Origin: Chrysomallon squamiferum
Taxonomy: Eukaryota > Mollusca > Gastropoda > Neomphalida > Peltospiridae
Length of the DNA: 64,000 bases
Assembly (NCBI GenBank): GCA_012295275.1
Contig: CM022671.1
Span: 7,786,227 to 7,850,226, forward strand
Reading direction: 5' to 3'
Shown here: piece after piece, positions 1 to 13,759 of the stretch
How the letters are laid out: every line of letters starts with the position of its first letter
Numbering within the stretch: the stretch's first letter is position 1
The notes under the pieces: generated by a model
The model's input: only the letters and a program-made list of their open reading frames with translations
Told to the model about the DNA's origin: nothing
The model's database searches: none
Translations under genes and position numbers: made by a program

Positions 1-294
1 TAATATTTGTTAATCTTTTTTTTTTTTTTTGCTTGAATGCAGTCTTCATTATTTTTTAAAAGGTATTTTATGCTTTTGTGAAAAATGTTAGAAATGTGAA
101 AAATCTTTTTGAGTAAAAATGTTTTTAAAAATATTAGGTGGAAGATGCCATTTTTATTTTTTTTATTACTATTAGTGTTTTATGAATGATAGTATTATTA
201 TATAGGTTTTATTGTTTTTATTATTCAATGTTGAATGTTCAGCTGAATATTGTTCATCAGTTGTAATTTGTGTTGGTTTCCTTGACATCAGTAG
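1..294 (+). other. DCAF1 intron, 3' part
   Basis: AT-rich sequence before the first visible DCAF1 exon. It ends in an acceptor (ttgacatcagtag) directly before the TGG of WDIR. No coding similarity to the preceding DCAF1 segment (HPNGLEVIINTEI in human) is seen, so that exon lies further upstream. Confidence 0.7.
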
Positions 295-2807
295 TGGGAC
301 ATCCGTACATTTCATCTTCTCCACACAGTCCCAGCATTAGACCAGTACCAGATCAAGTTTAATCACACAGGAGATATCATTTATGGTGAGAAGGACTTTG
401 ATGTGTAAAAAGAACTGTCTTTGTAGACAAAAACAAGATAAAATTTAAAAATTAATGAATAATGTTTTTGTCAAGAAGATTGTAAATTACAGAAACATAT
501 TTTACAGTTACATGCATATTTCTTCTTTATTTTTAATTTAATTTTATTATTTTCTCTTTTTTCTGCAGAAAGTTCTGTTTTGTTTTTCATATACATTCAT
601 TATTCACTTCAGATTTAAAAAGTGTTTCATTTAATATAGTTGCACATCTTAAATAATTATTTATTTCTGTGATTCTGGCTGTTATATATGCATGTTGACA
701 CTGAAGGTGATTACTGTGATATATAAATATACACACTAGTATGTTAATGTTGAATTCTAGCCACCAGATTTGATGAAGACAGTGAGAGTCTGGAAGATAG
801 ATACAGGTCTCCATATGGATCAACTCTTAGAACTTTTGATGCTACTGATTACAGCAGTATAGGTAAAGTGTTTACTTTTTACAACACACACACACACACA
901 CAAAGACATCAGTGTAGTGGATAATAAATACTAAAAATAAATTATTTCTTTCTTCACATGAGTCCCAAATGTGTTCATTGTTTTAGTAAATTTTAATAAT
1001 ACAGGAGATATATATACACATATTTTATTTATTTATTTTCTTTTTTAATATACTGTACTTATATTTTCATTCTCTATGGTTTAAATTTAATTATGGTTAA
1101 TTATCCACAATTCCTGTCAGGTTATTATTATATAAAGAATGAGACATCTGTCATATAGAAAACAAAACTGATAACCCTCCAGGTAAGTGGAGAATTAATG
1201 TTTCCTGTTTGATGTGTTATGATTTACAACTGTAAAACTGTTGTGGTTTTAATTTCAGGTACAATGGATTTGAAGACGAAAAGCATATTTGATCTTTGTA
1301 CTGATAAATCAGATTGCTTCCTTGCTGTGGTCGAGGTTAGTAATGTAAGCAGCTTTTCTTCTTTTTTTTCTTTGTCATTTCCTCTGAATTTGGTTTAAGA
1401 AAAATTCCTGGATTTTAGATTTGAACTGTGTATGTGTGTGTTTAAATTAATTTTAATTAAAGATTGGAGCAAAAACTAAACATTTTGGTTGGATTTTTAA
1501 AAACAGTGTATTAATCTTTTTTTTTTTTAATTTGTTACAAACTGGATATCTGTTAATTTACCTGTTTTAATTACATGTATCAGAATGAACTTGATGACTA
1601 TGTAGTGTAATGTTTTTACAGAATCAACAGTTCACAGAGACTGGAGCTGAAGAAAGTGTCTGTCGTCTGTATGAAGTGGGCAAACTGCGTGACTCTGAAG
1701 ATGATCAGGTCAGTGGGACTTCTGTACAAACATCTTACTCAACACTACAGTTACATTCTCTCCTTGAACACTGGGGTTTTAAAACCAGGAATGCCAGAGA
1801 TATTTTTAAACCATGTTCTGAGCTGTAGTAGAAGTGTTGACTTCTGTTTGAGTTCACCTGATTCTTTGTCTGTTGTCAAATTAGAATACTGTACAAGATT
1901 TTTTTTCATTTCAGGAGGAAGATGAAGAAGATGATGATGTCGGTACTGGTGGAGCTGATGATGATGATGATGATGATGACGACGACGATGATGATGATAT
2001 TAGTAACATTTTGGAATCACTTGGAGATGGAGATTCCAGTGATGATAATCAAGGTTTGTTTAAATTTTCAGTTACAAAGCATTTAAATGGCAGAGACGTT
2101 GAAGCATCTTGATTGACCTGTATCCTTATTTAAACGTTAGGATTAGTTCCTACAAAAATTAAACTTGGAGGCTCATTAAAAATGTCAGCAGTTTTAATTC
2201 AAGACTTAATTGATTAAGGATTTAATACAGGACTGATAATAACTGCTAGTCATCACTGCCTGCCAAAAATGTGAACTGTTGTAAGTAAATGAAAACCTGG
2301 CATCATACATTAAAAGATTCTGATGTAATTGAGTGTATTGTGAATACGAGTCACTATGTAGAATGGAAATCAAAATTATCACATTAGCAGTGACTAAAGG
2401 TATTCAGCAGATCAGGATTGTTGTATTTAAACATTTTACAAAAACATGTACAGATACTATAATGATGCCTACTGAAGAACAAAGCTATTATAAATACTTT
2501 TTTTTTTAAATCATTTTTTTTAAGATATATCACTAATACTAAAGGTTGAAACTATTAAAAATTTTGTTCTTTAAATTAGAAATTTTGATTTAAAAACAAA
2601 TATATATATTTTTTAAACAATTGACTTCATTTGCAAATTGCAAAATCAGTCATGTTCTTTGTAGATGAAGGTGAAGATGGTGAAGAAGGCAGAGAAAATG
2701 CTAATCCTGAAGGAGACGAGTTTAGTCCATCATCTGATGACATGCTGGATGGTGAGGATGATGATGATAATGATATGGATGATGACTTGCTGTTTGAATT
2801 GGTGTAG
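295..2807 (+). CDS. DCAF1: DCAF1 (VprBP), C-terminal part, six exons, 5' partial
   Basis: DCAF1 is a substrate receptor of CRL4 (DDB1-CUL4) ubiquitin ligases. Visible exons: 295-385, 761-862, 1259-1335, 1622-1708, 1915-2053, 2665-2807; all introns are GT-AG and phases agree, giving 212 residues. The first exon opens with WDIR (295-306), the WDxR motif that contacts DDB1, followed by [13 protein letters not shown], nearly identical to vertebrate DCAF1. Later come [32 protein letters not shown] and [16 protein letters not shown], all collinear with the human protein. The tail is acidic, with a 14-Asp run (1957-1998) and [14 protein letters not shown], ending LLFELV. The N-terminal armadillo, LisH and most WD40 sequence lie upstream of the window. 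The acceptor at 293-294 is chosen because an earlier AG would put a TAG in frame. Confidence 0.93.
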
Positions 2808-4745
2808 GACAGAGTAATGTGTGGTAATTTCACATGAAGTGATGAGAAACTTTATCAAAACAATATTGAGTCATAGTGATTGTATTCTTTCTTTTCTTTT
2901 CTTTTTTTGTCTTTTTTAATTCTTTCCTCCAGGTTAAATAACCTGTTTTTACTTGTTTGAATAGTAATAATGTAAACATCAAATTAAACACAACATACAG
3001 TAAACCAAAAAACAACCAAAAATGAAGAAATATATATTTGCCAAAATCGAGCATGAATGATTTTTAAAATCTGTACATGCATGTTTTAATTTTCATAATC
3101 GTCTTCTATTTCTTTAATTTAATATTTTTAAAAAATTGTTTATTATTATCATTTTTTTTACTTTTTTTGGTCTCTTTTTGTGTCAGATAAATTTATGTTA
3201 ATTTTGCATTGATGGTCTGTTAAAAAGAAAACAATTTTTTGTTACATCCAAATCATCTTTGTATTTACTCACTGACATACATCGAAAAGCTTTAAAAAAA
3301 ATGGTGTAAATAATGTAAAAGGGTACTTGGTAATGTGTGTGTCCTTATAATTAAAGTATGAATGCATCATCTTTGATCAGTTAAAAAAAAAATATATATA
3401 TATTAATTTGCCTTTTATTCGCACTACTTTTTTTCAAATTGATCTAATTTCATTCCTTTTTATAATGATTTCTTTTCTTTTTTATTTGTTTATTTGTTTA
3501 TTTACTGCTTTCTTTTTACTTGCATATTTTATTTTATGTATGTCATACCAGGTTGGGCATTACTTCATTTGAGAAATTTATGCATTAAGGTAGACCCTAT
3601 GTCAGTAACCAAAAATATATTGCACTTAAAATATTTCAGTTTTAAACAAAACAAAAAATACCCCCCAAAAATACATCAATTATGTACAAAAGATAAAATG
3701 TAATAGAATATACAAAAAATATATATTTATAAAATACTAATTGTGTAGCTTTAACAAATTCCTTGACATTGCAGCTGATGTTCTATTTTAGAATCAAACA
3801 GATTTTTCAAATCTTTTATAAATCTTTTAGCCCTCATTCAAAAATTTTACAGCTGAAAATAGAAATCAAAAATACATTCAATACCATTTTGTGCAGTCTC
3901 TCACTTGATGCATCGGATACCACGAAATGTAATTATATAATAATATAAAAATAAAAAGAAGAAAGTGATGAAAATATGTGATATATTGATATGTTTCCAT
4001 GTATGAACGGAATTTTTGTGTCTGAAAGATTATTAGTGATTTAAAAGTGATTTGATAAAAGTGATTTTGTTTCAATAGTGAAAACGTTTAAGTAGTGTCT
4101 GACTTAAGAAATCAGGGATGTATGCAATCTAACGAACTTGTCAGGTCATAGTGTGAACGAAATTAATAAATGTTGTTGGCATGTCTTTAGATTTTCAATA
4201 CCATAAAAATCAGTTTAATTATAAAGTATTGTGTTGATCTATTATTTTATTATTGTTACTTATTTTATTTCATTTTTTTTTTTTTTTGTTTGTTTGGTTT
4301 TATTTTAGTTTTTATTCACTGAATCAAGATATTAGTTGTATTGGAGGGAGGGGATATTCGGCATTCTTTTTATAGATATATATAGATATATATTACTTTA
4401 AAAAATATATCTTATCTAATGAAAAATCACTGTTTATAAAATATTTTGATATACAATAAAAATCTGTTCAGAGTAAAGTGTGTGACACTGCATATTTTAA
4501 TATTTTTGACAGTTTGATAATCCATTTAAATTATGAAAGAAACTTGCATTTAACTACTTCAGTAAAGTGGTAGACATTTTTTTGTTTTCTATCAAGGCAT
4601 TCTGTTCAATAAAGTAACCTATTCATTATTAAAGATTCATGAAGCAAAATGTGTGCAATCTCTTACGTTCACTGTAACAAGCATTTATCTGTAAACATCA
4701 CATTGTAATTTATATTTGTAAATAAAACAATACTGGTGCTACTGA
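2808..4745 (+). other. DCAF1: DCAF1 3' untranslated region
   Basis: T-rich, open only in short chance frames. Two good AATAAA signals lie at 4608-4613 and 4721-4726. The second is followed by GT/T-rich sequence (ctggtgctactg, then attgttttgtctttt), which fits cleavage near 4740-4750. The extent is inferred from these signals only. Confidence 0.55.
4721..4726 (+). terminator. Candidate DCAF1 poly(A) signal
   Basis: AATAAA followed within 30 nt by a GU/U-rich downstream element. An alternative AATAAA is at 4608-4613. Confidence 0.5.
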
Positions 4746-6092
4746 AAATTGTTTTGTCTTTTTAACATTAACACGGAGTCACTGAGATGTTTATTTGGTT
4801 GATTAAAACTAAAGAAATAAGCTGGAGTTTGGATTGGAGATCATCTACAAGTGATACATTCTTAGTATCTGCAACGATAAAACAATCCAGAACGAAACAG
4901 ATGAGCAAGATCTGTGTGTTAAATATAAATCTGTATTATAGTAATGGAACCTTTTCTCTGTACCAGTCATTTGTTTAACCTATCCTTGCCTGCAGTACAT
5001 CATCGCCATTTTGCTTCATTAAGTTCATGAAGCTGACATGGCAAATGACATTGATGCATTGCATTCGTGTTATACAATTAATAACATGTTATATACTACA
5101 GTTATTTTATCTGCAGCTAAATAAAACGATTTTTGTCTTAACAGAATGTACACGTATCAATTTCATACAAACGGTTTATATCTGATAATTGGAATATCAT
5201 TTTTATTCATTTATTTATGCTGTTGTATAATGAAAAATCATTTTACGTACACTGTAATGGTGGTACCCCGCCTTCCGAAATCCTGGATTCACTATGTAAT
5301 AGAATTAATATTATTAACGATTAATTCTTTTTGTTGTTTTTTTTTTTTTTTTTGAGAAAAATTAACAGTAACAAGGGAAGTGACTCGTGAAGTTTTATAA
5401 TGTTAAACGCGGGAAACTGGTTAAAATAAAATCGGATTTATTTATATACACATTTAATTACAATGAAAATTATTTCGTCTTCAAATTTACCTACGACTGT
5501 GGTGTGCCACTTCTGTTTTTTTTTTAACCTTGAATTAGCCCAGCAAACGAATTAGTGTCTAACAGCGGAAGTGGAATTCTTCAATTTATTCTAGCTAATA
5601 AAGAATTAAGATTTACTTTTTGATTTATTTTATTTTATTATTTTTTTTTTAATCGACACCCCGTACAAAAAATGTCTCAAGCTCCTCCTTTCAAATGATC
5701 TGTTAATACTGAGAGTTAAGTAGCAGATACTTGGTAGGTTACGGTCTTAAGAAGTATCCGAATGGTAATTTGCATCAAAATCCCATTATGTCTGGTAATA
5801 ACACGAACTAGTGAAGAATAAATTGCCTTATTTTTCAGTGTGAAGTATAATAGAAATAACGGAGTGTGTTGGAGTGTAAATGTGATAACTGTTAATGGTT
5901 TCGGAATGTGACGTTGATACAGAGCACTGGCATCTAGGACCGTAATAAAATGTGTCTACGTCAAGGTGTGAGATTTTTATTTTCTTCTATTCTATCTTTA
6001 CTGGCATGGTCTTCGATTTTTCTGTGATACGTTAATATTTAAAATAATATCAGTGTTTTACATCATTTATTAATTAGAAATTAAATACGCGT

Positions 6093-6122
6093 GTATGTGT
6101 GTGTGTGTGTGTGCGCGCGCGC
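6093..6122. repeat. (GT)n(GC)n microsatellite
   Basis: Compound run of GT then GC dinucleotides, a potential Z-DNA-forming tract. Confidence 0.9.
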
Positions 6123-6218
6123 GAACATATGTAGTTATTAGGACTTCTACTAATTTCTCGACTTTTAAAAATTGTTTTTACATAAAATTGTTTCCATTTC
6201 CATTACAAATAAAAAATT

Positions 6219-6223
6219 ATTAC

Positions 6224-6282
<59 letters not shown>
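6219..6282. repeat. (ATT)n microsatellite
   Basis: About 21 tandem ATT units. Confidence 0.95.
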
Positions 6283-6284
<2 letters not shown>

Positions 6285-7035
6285 AAGCATCTAAAACCAT
6301 TGCCTATGCGATAACTTTGGTTTCTTCTCCCATGCTCAATCCACTATCTGTGACATTTGTCAGGTATCCATCTCATTGCACTAGGGCTGTTATTAAATAT
6401 CCCACCCCCATTATTTTATTATACGGTTTCATCTTAACGTTTATTCTGAAACAGGGTGCCATAAAACAACGTCCATTATGACATTAAGTCCACAAGAACG
6501 CCAGAGCCCGCGAATTCCTGTGCCTCTGGGAACAGGACTTTTTAAAAACAATAACAACACTAGATATCGAGACTGTGACCGGAAATATCAGCGTTTGAGA
6601 GGAAGTCAACATGGACGGATCATTTGTCGCCTACTTGTGTTAAGCATCTGTAAACATCATTGTCCTCGGGTATTTTGTTGTCGTTGAAGAGGTGACCTCG
6701 GGTCAGCCAGCGAGTACGGACGATACACAATACGCCAACTGCCAGACAAACACAACATGTTATGAGAGCCACCATGTCAGCAGAGGCCTGCACGGTGTTC
6801 TGATTTTACAAACATCATTATTTCCATCAAATAAAACACGACAAACGCAACTGGTTTACACGGGGTAATATTCAAGGGTATTCGTTGATGTCATTCCGCT
6901 GAGGGTCAGGGTGGATACGGGAATAAAAAAATACAAATGTACTGTGTACTCAAACCCTCAGTCAGATGGAAGATGAAATGTTCAGTTGACATCTAATGAT
7001 ATATTGTTAGATCGTATGCATGTTTATTCTGTCTT

Positions 7036-7082
<47 letters not shown>

Positions 7083-7859
7083 GCTTTTTTATTTAAACTA
7101 TTTATTTAATGTTATTGTTTTGGGGTGGGTTTTTTTAACCTTTCCTCTTTTTACGCTATACCTAATAAAATTGATATCGCAAAAAATGCCATTGAATCAC
7201 TGATTAGTATAAATTTATTTTATTTGTAATATTATTTATACTTCAAGTTATTAACTGCATTATTAATTGGAGAGTATAGTTCGATTTTTTTTTTTTCGAA
7301 GTACAAAACTGTTAATAAAACTATTCGTATTTAAAAAGTAACAACCCAGAAGTTAATAAGACATCACAATTACTTTTTTTGTGACAGTTAAGGGGAAAAA
7401 AATATGTTATAGATCTCGTTTCCTGAATTCCTTTGTGCCATTTATGTTCAAATGCGATTCAAGTAACCACAAGAAAAAAAAAAAACCTTACCGCTTTTTT
7501 TTTTTTTTTTTTTTTTTTTTTTTCGTTATTTATTTAAATATTTAAACATTTAGAGCTTATTCCCACCGCAAAGAAGACCTAATTAGACAACATAACAATC
7601 TGGTTTGTTTTTTCCTAGTATTTATGCATTCTTTTTTCTGTACGTCTTATTTCATGAGTGTTTTTCATGACTTCATTTCGTCAATGAAATTAAAATGACA
7701 CTGTAGATGATAATAATAATAATATAAATAATAATAATAATAATATAAATATAAATATTAATAATAATAATAATCTCTTCAAACAACATATAGCCCTATT
7801 ATTTGTATGCAGTTTTTAAAACACATATTTATTGACACAAACACTCCCCCCCCCTCTGA

Positions 7860-8054
7860 GATTACGCGTAGATCTGTCCTTACAGCTGAGAGGAATGTGT
7901 GATGTGTTTTGCCACATCAGCGTGTGAACGGAAGTGGGGAAAGAACGACACGCCTCGTTTGAAGTAAAAACACGGAGCGGCGTAACTGGAAAAGTAGACT
8001 GCTCAACACGCGAGTCTGCAACTTCGTGTCTCGCCGGAGTACAAACAGGTAAAC
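7860..8054 (+). promoter_or_regulatory. CpG-rich patch ending in a splice-donor-like sequence
   Basis: A short segment much richer in CpG than its surroundings, ending acaaacag|gtaaac at 8041-8054, a usable 5' splice site. It could be a non-coding first exon or promoter, perhaps an alternative upstream start for HMGA, but no partner exon can be proved from sequence. Confidence 0.25.
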
Positions 8055-10039
8055 TGTTTTGAAAACGCAAAAAGGAAATAAATTAATAAAGCTGGTTGAA
8101 AATATTTACATTCTTGTTCATTCGACTGACTGCAGATTTCCGTGTTGTAATTGTTTATTTATTTGTTTGTTTGTTTGTTTTTTGTTTTGCAACGTTTGAA
8201 GTTGCTTTTATTGTTAGCTTTTGGGGCTTTTCTTATTTGTCCAATTTTTTAATTTTTTAATTTTTTTAATTTGTTATTATTTTTACTATTATTAACAAAA
8301 GGATATATGAAGAAAATAAATAAATTAAGAGGTCTCTGTTAGTGATATAAATTTTATAAATAATTTTAATAAATTATATTTTATACGCAAATTTTAGGGT
8401 TCTTTTCTGATGCGCTAACGTCATTCTTTTTCCCAACTCGTTTGATCTCTGTTGTCTGTTGGTGTTTTTCTTCGTTTATTTTATTTTATTTTATTCATTT
8501 ATTTATTTATTTGTAAAGAAGAAGAAGAAGAAAGAACCAGCAGAGTATTATTAATGTTTCATTCAGACACAAGGCAAGAGGTTTTTGAGAGATCTTTAAT
8601 TTAAAAAAAATATTTATTTATTTATTCATTTAGTTATTTATTTATTTTCCTTTGGAGAAGTTATTTTTTTTTTTTTTTTTTTTTTTTTTAAGTGACGAAG
8701 GAAAAACATTCAACCAGTATTAGTTAAGATTAGTTAGGATTAAAATCATTGTTTGAATAAACTGCTGGATATTTAGCATCATTTTAATATATTTTAAAAA
8801 CTATGAAGTGGTTCTAAAAATCCAAACTTGTGTGTCGTAATAAAAGACATCATTACAAATCAGTTGTCTTACTTATGTGACTTTATGTTCCTAACACACT
8901 AAACCTACACTGCTAGTAACTTTATCATTATAACCAACCAAACCTGTTGTTTTAACAAACATCATCACCGTATGAAGCTGGTCACTCCATCACTACACCA
9001 AACCAGTCCAAACTGAAGTTTCTGATAACTTTTCTAACAGAACAACACCAAACCAATCCAAACTTTATTAACAGAACAAACGAAAAACGTTTTATACTAT
9101 TATAACGAAACAAATCTAAAATTAAAAACGAGTGCAGATTTTAGGAAATACCAAGCTTCTTCGTGTTGATACTCTGATTTGATCCACGGAAATATAACAA
9201 TTGAAAATTACCGGTCTGACGCGAATACAATAGCTCGAGGTTGGTACGCACTGGTGGTACTACTGATTATGCCGAGATGACCTAGATACAGCTTAATATC
9301 CGAAACCTTTGTTACAGTATTAACACAGTGACACAGTAGTAAAAGAATTACAGATTTAGTTATTCAGATTAGTAAACCACACACAGCGGTTTTCTTTAGC
9401 ACGTTATAAATCTTTAAAAAAAGATAAAAAAGAATCTCACCACGCAGACTACTGCTGATAGTCAGTTCTTATTTTTTTTTTTTTTTTTTTTTTATTTATT
9501 TATTTATTTTTTTATTTTATTATTTTACTTTATTTTATTTACTATTGTTGTCGTTGTTGGCTTTATTAACATTGTTGAATAGATCTGTTCCTAAATGATT
9601 TTAAATTCCAACTGTTATGCGTGAGTTTCAGGTTGCTATTTTAGGATCGTTTAAATAACTTTCAAAACGTTTTATATTCGCTGAAATGATCTTTCGCCGT
9701 ATTGTGTAATTATACTATGTAATCCAAAAATGTTAAAATTTTCATGTTAACAATAAAGCCTTGAGTTTCTTCCATTGTTTAATTTGCTATATCATAATGA
9801 GTAATCTTTCCGCTTTATAAAAGTGCTTTCAACAAAATTGATGTATTGAATGAATCTATTCCATTTGTATATTTTTTTATTTTGAAAAAAATAATAATAA
9901 AATTAATAAATAAATAATAATAATAAAATAAAATAAAATTAAAACGTTAAATATAAAATTGTGACTTTCAAAATTTTTTAAATTTCGTCTCAAAGTTCCT
10001 GACTTAAGTCACAACTTCTAAAAATTAACTCGTTCTAAA

Positions 10040-10275
10040 CTCTCGTTATATAGCATGGCGCCGGCAACACGTCACACACATTGAAAAAATCTGAAGACTG
10101 GGTCACGGGTCATGACCGGTTCACACCTATAAACTTTTCTCAGTGCTTGCGACTTCCGGCTGCAAAACATTCCGCGGTTGCTCCGCTGTTCTTGTGTGGC
10201 TTCGTCGACAACCAGCGTGTCCTGCCTGTTATCGGCGGTTCATCAGAAGGAAGACATACAACAACAAAAAGCGCA
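10040..10275. promoter_or_regulatory. CpG-rich island-like patch
   Basis: Contains ggcgccgg, ccgcgg and gtcgac-type CpG words in an otherwise AT-rich region. A frame open over 86 codons is present but shows no recognisable protein and no coding neighbours. Interpreted as a candidate regulatory element or an undetected non-coding exon. Confidence 0.3.
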
Positions 10276-11464
10276 ATTAAGATATTTCGTTTTCAATTAC
10301 CATATATGACAGAGAGAGAGAATTTTTTAAAACAGCATTAAACATTTTTTGGTATTTCTTAAAAACAGCATTTCAAAGGGAAAGAACTCCAGTATTCCCA
10401 TTTGTAGACCAGATTATAAATATGAATACATACCAGCGATTCTAATCTTATCAGTTCAAACATTTCCAGCCTTTGCTTTTAAGTTAACCCTCTTGTAATT
10501 ATTATTACTTTAGCGACATCAAGTGTTAAATATAATACGTCAAGAAAGTGGTATCAACTCGTTTTTACCATCTGACTGCACAGGTAATGTGGCAGTTGGT
10601 GAGTGCTCTGAAATGGAGATGGTAATTATCATGCCTTTCAACGTGTAATTAATTTTAATAAAAAATGTATATTCATGTTTTCTGCTTCATGGGCCATAAC
10701 CTCTTGAACCTTGTAACACACAGCTGTGGTTAGGGCAAATTACCGTACGAGCTTTTGGCTTGATTATTCTCCATCACTCGTACCTTTCACAAAACGCTGA
10801 ATGTCTATTTGTAAATAACCGTAATGATCAACACAAATTTACTAATATTAACATACGCACACATGATAAAAAAAAAAAAAAATAAAAAAAAAAATTAGAT
10901 ACACTGTAAGTAATTGTCATTGACCTCGTTTGGAAATTAAAAGAATAAAAAAATTTTAAAAAAAATCAACATATAAGTGATGTTTAGCGAATTTTACGTT
11001 TTCAGGACTCTAATCACATTCACCAATGATTCCTGCATTAGCTAGAGAACAAAATAAACTAGCTCATTTTAAGAGTTCGAAATGAACTGAGAAAATAGTT
11101 TTCACGGGAGCACTCATAAAGAAAAATGGCATTGAAAGTAAATATAATATTATGAAAATCTATGATGATCATTTTTCAGCGCGCTGCTTTTTGAAACATT
11201 CCACAGACTGCTATGTAGCCTGTCTGGCGAGTTAATCAGTTTCTAAATAAACGTTTGTTATCAAAACCGTGAAGTTCTTTGTTTACTCATAATATACATT
11301 TTTTTCAAAGATAACCCCAACCCCTAGCTCATTGTTTTCTTCACAGAAATTCTTGTGTGACATTGCTATGTTGTGTAACTAATCAAAATAAAGCAACCGA
11401 AACCGATGGAAAGAATGAAAAAATTCCAAGCTTAATTTTGATTCCTCGTTGATTTACACACGCA

Positions 11465-11465
<1 letters not shown>

Positions 11466-11537
<72 letters not shown>

Positions 11538-11580
11538 TAACAATAATAATAATAATAATAAATAAATAAATAAATAAATA
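11466..11580. repeat. (AAT)n with AAC and AAAT variants
   Basis: About 33 AAT-like units followed by AAAT repeats. Confidence 0.95.
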
Positions 11581-11967
11581 AATTTTAAAGTTGACGGAAA
11601 GAAACGAAACAAAGGGTAAAATAACGACTAAGAGATTATGTCATTCTCGAATCGTCTTCATGTAACTCATAGTAACCACGTGAAATATAACAATGCGTAG
11701 TCATTTGTAATACAAGTATGAGAACATGAAGCTCGAAAAGAAAAAAAAAAAAAAAAAAAAAAATGGATGAAAGATATGCTGAATTGGAGTCTTTCTTTCA
11801 TTCAACACCTAGACCGTGAGTTCTTTACGTTCCATTCAAATTTGTCAGGTCAATCCATTGAGAACATACCACCCGCGCACGTTCAAACATCCTGCGTAGC
11901 GACTAGCTCTGTGCTTGCCAGGTCATTGACCCGGGTCTTCGCTTCGCTTGTATTATATTTACTCACT

Positions 11968-11969
<2 letters not shown>

Positions 11970-12014
<45 letters not shown>
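11970..12014. repeat. (CT)n microsatellite
   Basis: About 22 CT units, first of the polypyrimidine tracts around HMGA. Confidence 0.95.
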
Positions 12015-12018
<4 letters not shown>

Positions 12019-12337
12019 GCACTGTACACGTTTTAAAATGTATTCTAAACATTCTCTTGTCTTGTGAATGAATCGGTATTTTAATAATGCTACAAACGTG
12101 TTTAATATCAATGGTTATTAGGTGACATTCGTGTCTTTGCTAGCATTGACACAACAGTTACAACAGAGGAAACTGGGTGCCGCCTTTTAGTGGGCTACTC
12201 TTACTGAATAATGGATAATAAAATGGAAAGTGCACACACGACATAAAAAGTTAAAAAAGAAATTTAATACTGAATTTGATCTATTCTTTGTAAAATAACC
12301 TTTCATGTTTTCTAAATATACTAAATGTAAAAAAAAA

Positions 12338-12441
<104 letters not shown>

Positions 12442-12643
12442 TGCTTTTTATTTTCTTACTCCTTATTTTATTAATATTATTATTTTTATTTTTTTTTTTT
12501 TTTTTTTTTTAAATTAAAAATTAATATATTCATAAATAGGATCATTATTTGGTCTTGATTTGAAATCACATTCGTGACGCTTTGTTGAACATTTCCACAC
12601 CTACGGGTTATGTTAAGAACAAAAGTCTGAAACATTCTGTTTG

Positions 12644-12680
12644 ACCACAAAAATGTAGGTGTGTTCAACACCTTTCAGGA
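12644..12680. promoter_or_regulatory. Paired T-box-like half sites, copy 1
   Basis: AGGTGT-N5-ACACCT at 12657-12673, preceded by accacaaaaatgt. AGGTGT/ACACCT is the core T-box half site, and ACCACA is a Runx-type core. The element recurs 340 bp downstream. Binding is inferred from motif only. Confidence 0.35.
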
Positions 12681-12777
12681 ATGCAGTAATAATAAAGAAC
12701 TAAAAATACTAGAGTCAGTTGTATTTATAGCCAAAACTTTTTTTTTTTCTCGCTCGTCCTAATGTTTAATAATATTT

Positions 12778-12780
<3 letters not shown>

Positions 12781-12860
<80 letters not shown>
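12781..12860. repeat. Long (CT)n microsatellite
   Basis: 40 CT units. Together with the tract at 12344 it opens each copy of a diverged tandem duplication. Confidence 0.97.
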
Positions 12861-12863
<3 letters not shown>

Positions 12864-12983
12864 TCCGCTTCATTTTTTTCACTTTATTTGTAAAATTATG
12901 TCTTCAGTAGAAAAATTATTTTGTTAATAAATCTCACGCCCACATTTTACGTGAAGAATATTAAATCAGATTTCTGATTCACT

Positions 12984-13020
12984 ACCACAAAAATGTAGGT
13001 GTGTCTTACACCTTTATGGA
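12984..13020. promoter_or_regulatory. Paired T-box-like half sites, copy 2
   Basis: AGGTGT-N5-ACACCT at 12997-13013 with the same accacaaaaatgt leader as copy 1, although the surrounding duplicated sequence has diverged. Confidence 0.35.
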
Positions 13021-13177
13021 ATTTAATAATTAAAAAGTATTGACTAAAAAATGCACATATCGATTGTGCTAGTATTTCATGTCCTTCACTAATTTTAAAT
13101 AACACTGGCAGTTAATCACAGGGTTGATAATTATGTCCATGATTATGATATGGATGAAAAAAATTATGATGATGATA

Positions 13178-13219
13178 AAATTATTATTATTGTTGTTGTT
13201 GTTGTTATTACTGTTACTG

Positions 13220-13266
<47 letters not shown>
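13178..13266. repeat. (ATT)n/(GTT)n microsatellite
   Basis: Trinucleotide run with ATT and GTT blocks. Confidence 0.95.
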
Positions 13267-13268
<2 letters not shown>

Positions 13269-13759
13269 ACACTATAGATGCTTATAACAATGAAAGATAA
13301 ATATTACAAATCAGTGATATGAAACCTTAGAGCCGCAATTTATACTACATTTAAAAAGATAACGTCTTAAAAGTTATAAAGTCTGTGTCACTGTGTCACA
13401 TCATATTTAAATCTTCATATTTAAAAAAAAAAAAAAAAAAAATGAAGTGTAAACTTAAACTAATCTTGAATACAAATACAAAGTGACTTGTACTTGTTAG
13501 TCGTTTAAGGACAGAAGAAAACGTAATTTATTTAAAGTAAAATATATTTAAATTATCGGCTGGTAAATGGGAAAACGAGCCCAGAACGTATGAAAAACTT
13601 GCGTAAAACAAGTGTAAAAGTACTGGACGTACATTAGACCGGCGACAAAAATCACTTTGCTGTTGCGAATAACTAACTTACAAGCTATTTCTGAACACCT
13701 TCCTATCGAGGTCACGGAATGACAACTTATTCATTCTTATATCGTCTTTCGTGGCAAAC

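Noticed and set aside
13069-13272. Poly-Asn, poly-Ser/Leu, poly-Ile and poly-Tyr frames across microsatellites (also 6095-6481, 14888-15097, 15403-15663, 15928-16342)
   Set aside because: They are translations of ATT, CT and GA repeats and show no conserved protein.
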